Positions 7,320 through 9,009 of a stretch of 9,009 nucleotides of DNA are shown here, piece after piece. The position numbers and the translations under genes were made by a program. The DNA is from Deltaproteobacteria bacterium UBA3076 (GTDB lineage: Bacteria > Desulfobacterota > Dissulfuribacteria > Dissulfuribacterales > UBA3076): NCBI GenBank assembly GCA_002367355.1, contig DFBQ01000159.1, positions 8,698 to 17,706 on the forward strand, given 5' to 3'. The notes beneath the pieces were generated by a model. That model was not told the DNA's origin. It did no database searches and worked only from the letters and a program-made list of their open reading frames with translations. The first letter of the stretch is position 1. Every line of letters starts with the position of its first letter.

Positions 7320-8264
7320 ATGAAAAATAATCTGGCCTTTGTCTTTCCGGGGCAGGGCTCTCAATGTATTGGAATGGGCAAGGCTTTTTTGGAAACATTG
7401 CCTGATGCGGCCCATGTCTTTTCCGTGGCGGAAAAGTTGACAGGGCTTCCCCTGAAAAAGCTCTGCATTGAAGGACCAATGGAAGAACTCACCCGGGTTG
7501 AAAATCTCCAGCCTTGTCTGACCGCTGTAGAGATCATTTGCTGCATGGCCGCCAAAAATTCAGGATTAAAGGCGGCTGCAACAGCAGGACACAGTCTGGG
7601 AGAGTATCCGGCACTGTGGGCCGCCGGGGTCATTAGCCTTGAAGACACATTCAAGCTGGTCCATGCCAGGGGCAGGCTTATGAAGGAAGTAGGGGATAAA
7701 AACCCCGGGGCCATGGCTGCTGTGATCGGTCTCAGCAGGAAAGAGCTGGAGGAATTGATTACGCCCCTAACAAAAAAAGGCATCCTGGTCCTGGCTAATC
7801 ACAATTCGCCGGAGCAGATAGTAGTCACCGGAGAAACAGACCTGGTTGGCGATTTGTGCAAGGAAGCTAAGGCTGAAGGAGCAAGGGCGATTCCCTTAAA
7901 GGTTTCCGGCGCCTATCACAGCCCCCTTATGGGGGAGGCATCAAGGCGCTTTTCTGAAATTTTGGATAAGGTTTATTTTTGTGAGCCCAAAATCCCAACT
8001 TACAGCAATGTCACGGCAAGGCCGGAATCAGACCCGGAGAAAATTAAGGACCTCCTGAAAAAACAGATATGCTCGCCTGTCAGGTGGTATGAAATCGTAA
8101 TCAACATGGACAGGGACGGGATATCAAACTTTATTGAGCTTGGTCCAAAAAAAGTGCTCGGCAACCTGATAAGGAAGTGTCTGTCTGAAGGATCTGCTTC
8201 GGTATTTCAAGGGGATGATCCTGAAAATCTTAAAGCATGCCTCAGGGAAATCAAAAGCGGCTAA
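7320..8264 (+). CDS. fabD: Malonyl-CoA:ACP transacylase FabD
   Basis: A 314-residue cytosolic enzyme that moves malonyl groups from CoA to acyl carrier protein, supplying extender units for type II fatty acid synthesis. Diagnostic features are FPGQGSQ (9-15), the nucleophile Ser92 in GHSLGEYPALWAAG, Arg117 (HARGRL) which binds the malonyl carboxylate, NHNSPEQIVVTG (160-171) and the catalytic His200 in SGAYHSPLM. Length matches the family (about 310). The ATG at 7320 has a good Shine-Dalgarno. No other fab gene (fabH, fabG, acpP, fabF) is adjacent, so it stands outside the usual fab cluster. It follows moaA by 30 bp and probably ends the transcript that begins at or before murA. A trans-acyltransferase of a polyketide system is a possible alternative, but no polyketide genes are seen. 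Confidence 0.95.
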   Translation: MKNNLAFVFPGQGSQCIGMGKAFLETLPDAAHVFSVAEKLTGLPLKKLCIEGPMEELTRVENLQPCLTAVEIICCMAAKNSGLKAAATAGHSLGEYPALWAAGVISLEDTFKLVHARGRLMKEVGDKNPGAMAAVIGLSRKELEELITPLTKKGILVLANHNSPEQIVVTGETDLVGDLCKEAKAEGARAIPLKVSGAYHSPLMGEASRRFSEILDKVYFCEPKIPTYSNVTARPESDPEKIKDLLKKQICSPVRWYEIVINMDRDGISNFIELGPKKVLGNLIRKCLSEGSASVFQGDDPENLKACLREIKSG

Positions 8265-8292
8265 CAAATCCATCTGATTGTGCTGCGGAAAA

Positions 8293-9009
8293 CTACTCCT
8301 CCTTTGCCTTTTTTATTAGCTCCAGGAAAGGATGATCCGAAGGTGCAGGTGGGATATGCTTACCACCCCCTGTCTCCCCGGTTATTGCTTGGGATTCCTT
8401 GGTGATAGGCTTCTTTGAGTATGGTGAAGTCTTTTTGGCAGGCTTTTTTTGAGAAATAGAACCCGGCTTGCCGGAGGAAAGCGTTTTTGCTGGTGTTGAT
8501 TGAGGAGCCCGGCTTACCTGTGGCTTTGGACTGGGAGTCTGCAGGGCAACCGGAGCTGTGGTCTTTCTCTCTTTCTTGGCTTCATCAAATATACCAACTT
8601 CAACATATTCCCCATCCGATTCAAACTTAACACCTTGAGCTGTTATATCCGCTACACGCCAGCCATCAACAACGTCCCCAACAGTTACGGTACGCCAGTT
8701 TTTTTGAGATCTCCTAACCGCTTTTTTGTACGGGCCGGTGGCAGGCCTGGAAGCTTCAACCATGAGAAAGGCCTGTCGCATTTCTCCGGCAATAATAGTA
8801 CCATAGACCTGGTACCGGCCTTTCAAATCCTTCTCTACTACTGAGATTGAAGCTTGATTCTTGCCTCGCTCAGGATCAAATGGATCCATGCTGATAATGA
8901 CTTCATAGGGACCAAGCTCAACCTCAGATTCTTTGGCATAAACAGCACCGGGTTCAAGGCATTGGAATAATCCCGAAATAGAAAACCAAATAGCAATTAC
9001 TAATGAAAC
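8293..9009 (-). CDS. Secreted GspC/PilP-like protein, 5'-partial
   Basis: The frame is open from the stop at 8293-8295 to the right edge, giving 238 visible residues; the true start lies beyond 9009. The ATG at 8889 is not the start, because 40 upstream residues make good sense: a hydrophobic stretch (LVIAIWFSISGLF), then GAVYA followed by KE, a likely signal peptidase I site. The mature part begins with YEVIISMDPFDPERGK, resembling the DPF motif of PilP, then a beta-rich domain. In that domain, GRYQVYGTIIAGEMRQAFLMVE and a later VGDVVDGWRVADITAQGVKFE resemble the HR domain shared by GspC and PilP, periplasmic partners of secretins. The last ~85 residues are rich in Pro, Lys, Ser and Thr and probably disordered. 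I infer a periplasmic component of a type II secretion or type IV pilus system; the family call rests on pattern memory and is moderate. It converges on fabD with a 28-bp gap and no clear terminator. Confidence 0.7.
   Translation of the reverse strand, partial: VSLVIAIWFSISGLFQCLEPGAVYAKESEVELGPYEVIISMDPFDPERGKNQASISVVEKDLKGRYQVYGTIIAGEMRQAFLMVEASRPATGPYKKAVRRSQKNWRTVTVGDVVDGWRVADITAQGVKFESDGEYVEVGIFDEAKKERKTTAPVALQTPSPKPQVSRAPQSTPAKTLSSGKPGSISQKKPAKKTSPYSKKPITKESQAITGETGGGKHIPPAPSDHPFLELIKKAKEE

Noticed and set aside
8265..8292. Bidirectional terminator between fabD and the convergent gene
   Set aside because: The 28-bp gap has no inverted repeat of useful length; only an isolated TCC/GGA match is visible.
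8500..8844. Plus-strand 114-codon open frame
   Set aside because: It lies antisense to the secreted protein gene, whose frame gives a signal peptide and family-like motifs; the plus frame shows no domain.

Overview
This window looks like a housekeeping stretch of a Gram-negative bacterial chromosome with roughly balanced base composition. It holds a CbiA-type cobyrinate/sirohaem amidase, a single-chain SecDF, MurA (peptidoglycan), MoaA, FabD and a secreted protein resembling GspC/PilP, the periplasmic parts of type II secretion and type IV pilus machines. That mix, together with the intergenic repeat style, would fit a Desulfobacterota-like ('deltaproteobacterial') anaerobe. This assignment is inference only; no rRNA or other phylogenetic marker is present.

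Layout from left to right. Positions 1-170 are non-coding and contain two copies of a short GTGAAC-type repeat. A two-gene unit follows (171-1990): a small Mth938-domain protein whose stop overlaps the start of a CbiA-family amidase. The 3' end of the amidase gene runs into an inverted, degenerate copy of the same repeat. Next is a 355-bp AT-rich gap (1991-2345) containing a 7-nt-period tandem repeat arranged as two inverted arms. Then come secDF (2346-4919), a second 7-nt-period inverted repeat that can form a strong RNA stem (4920-4998), and a murA-moaA-fabD run on the plus strand (5008-8264). murA and moaA overlap by a GTGA quadruplet, and fabD has its own good Shine-Dalgarno sequence. A minus-strand gene converges on fabD and leaves the window at its right edge. 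Its reading frame stays open past the first in-frame ATG and there encodes a signal peptide, so the gene is 5'-truncated by the window.

The enzymes serve separate pathways: corrinoid or sirohaem amidation, protein export, murein synthesis, molybdenum cofactor synthesis and fatty acid initiation. I see no obvious new defence system, mobile element or CRISPR array. The most interesting signals are the heptanucleotide inverted repeats, of related consensus, in both gaps around secDF; the SD-less murA start beside one of them; the GTGAAC repeat family bracketing the Mth938-amidase pair; and the possibility that the amidase is a DsrN-like sirohaem amidase.
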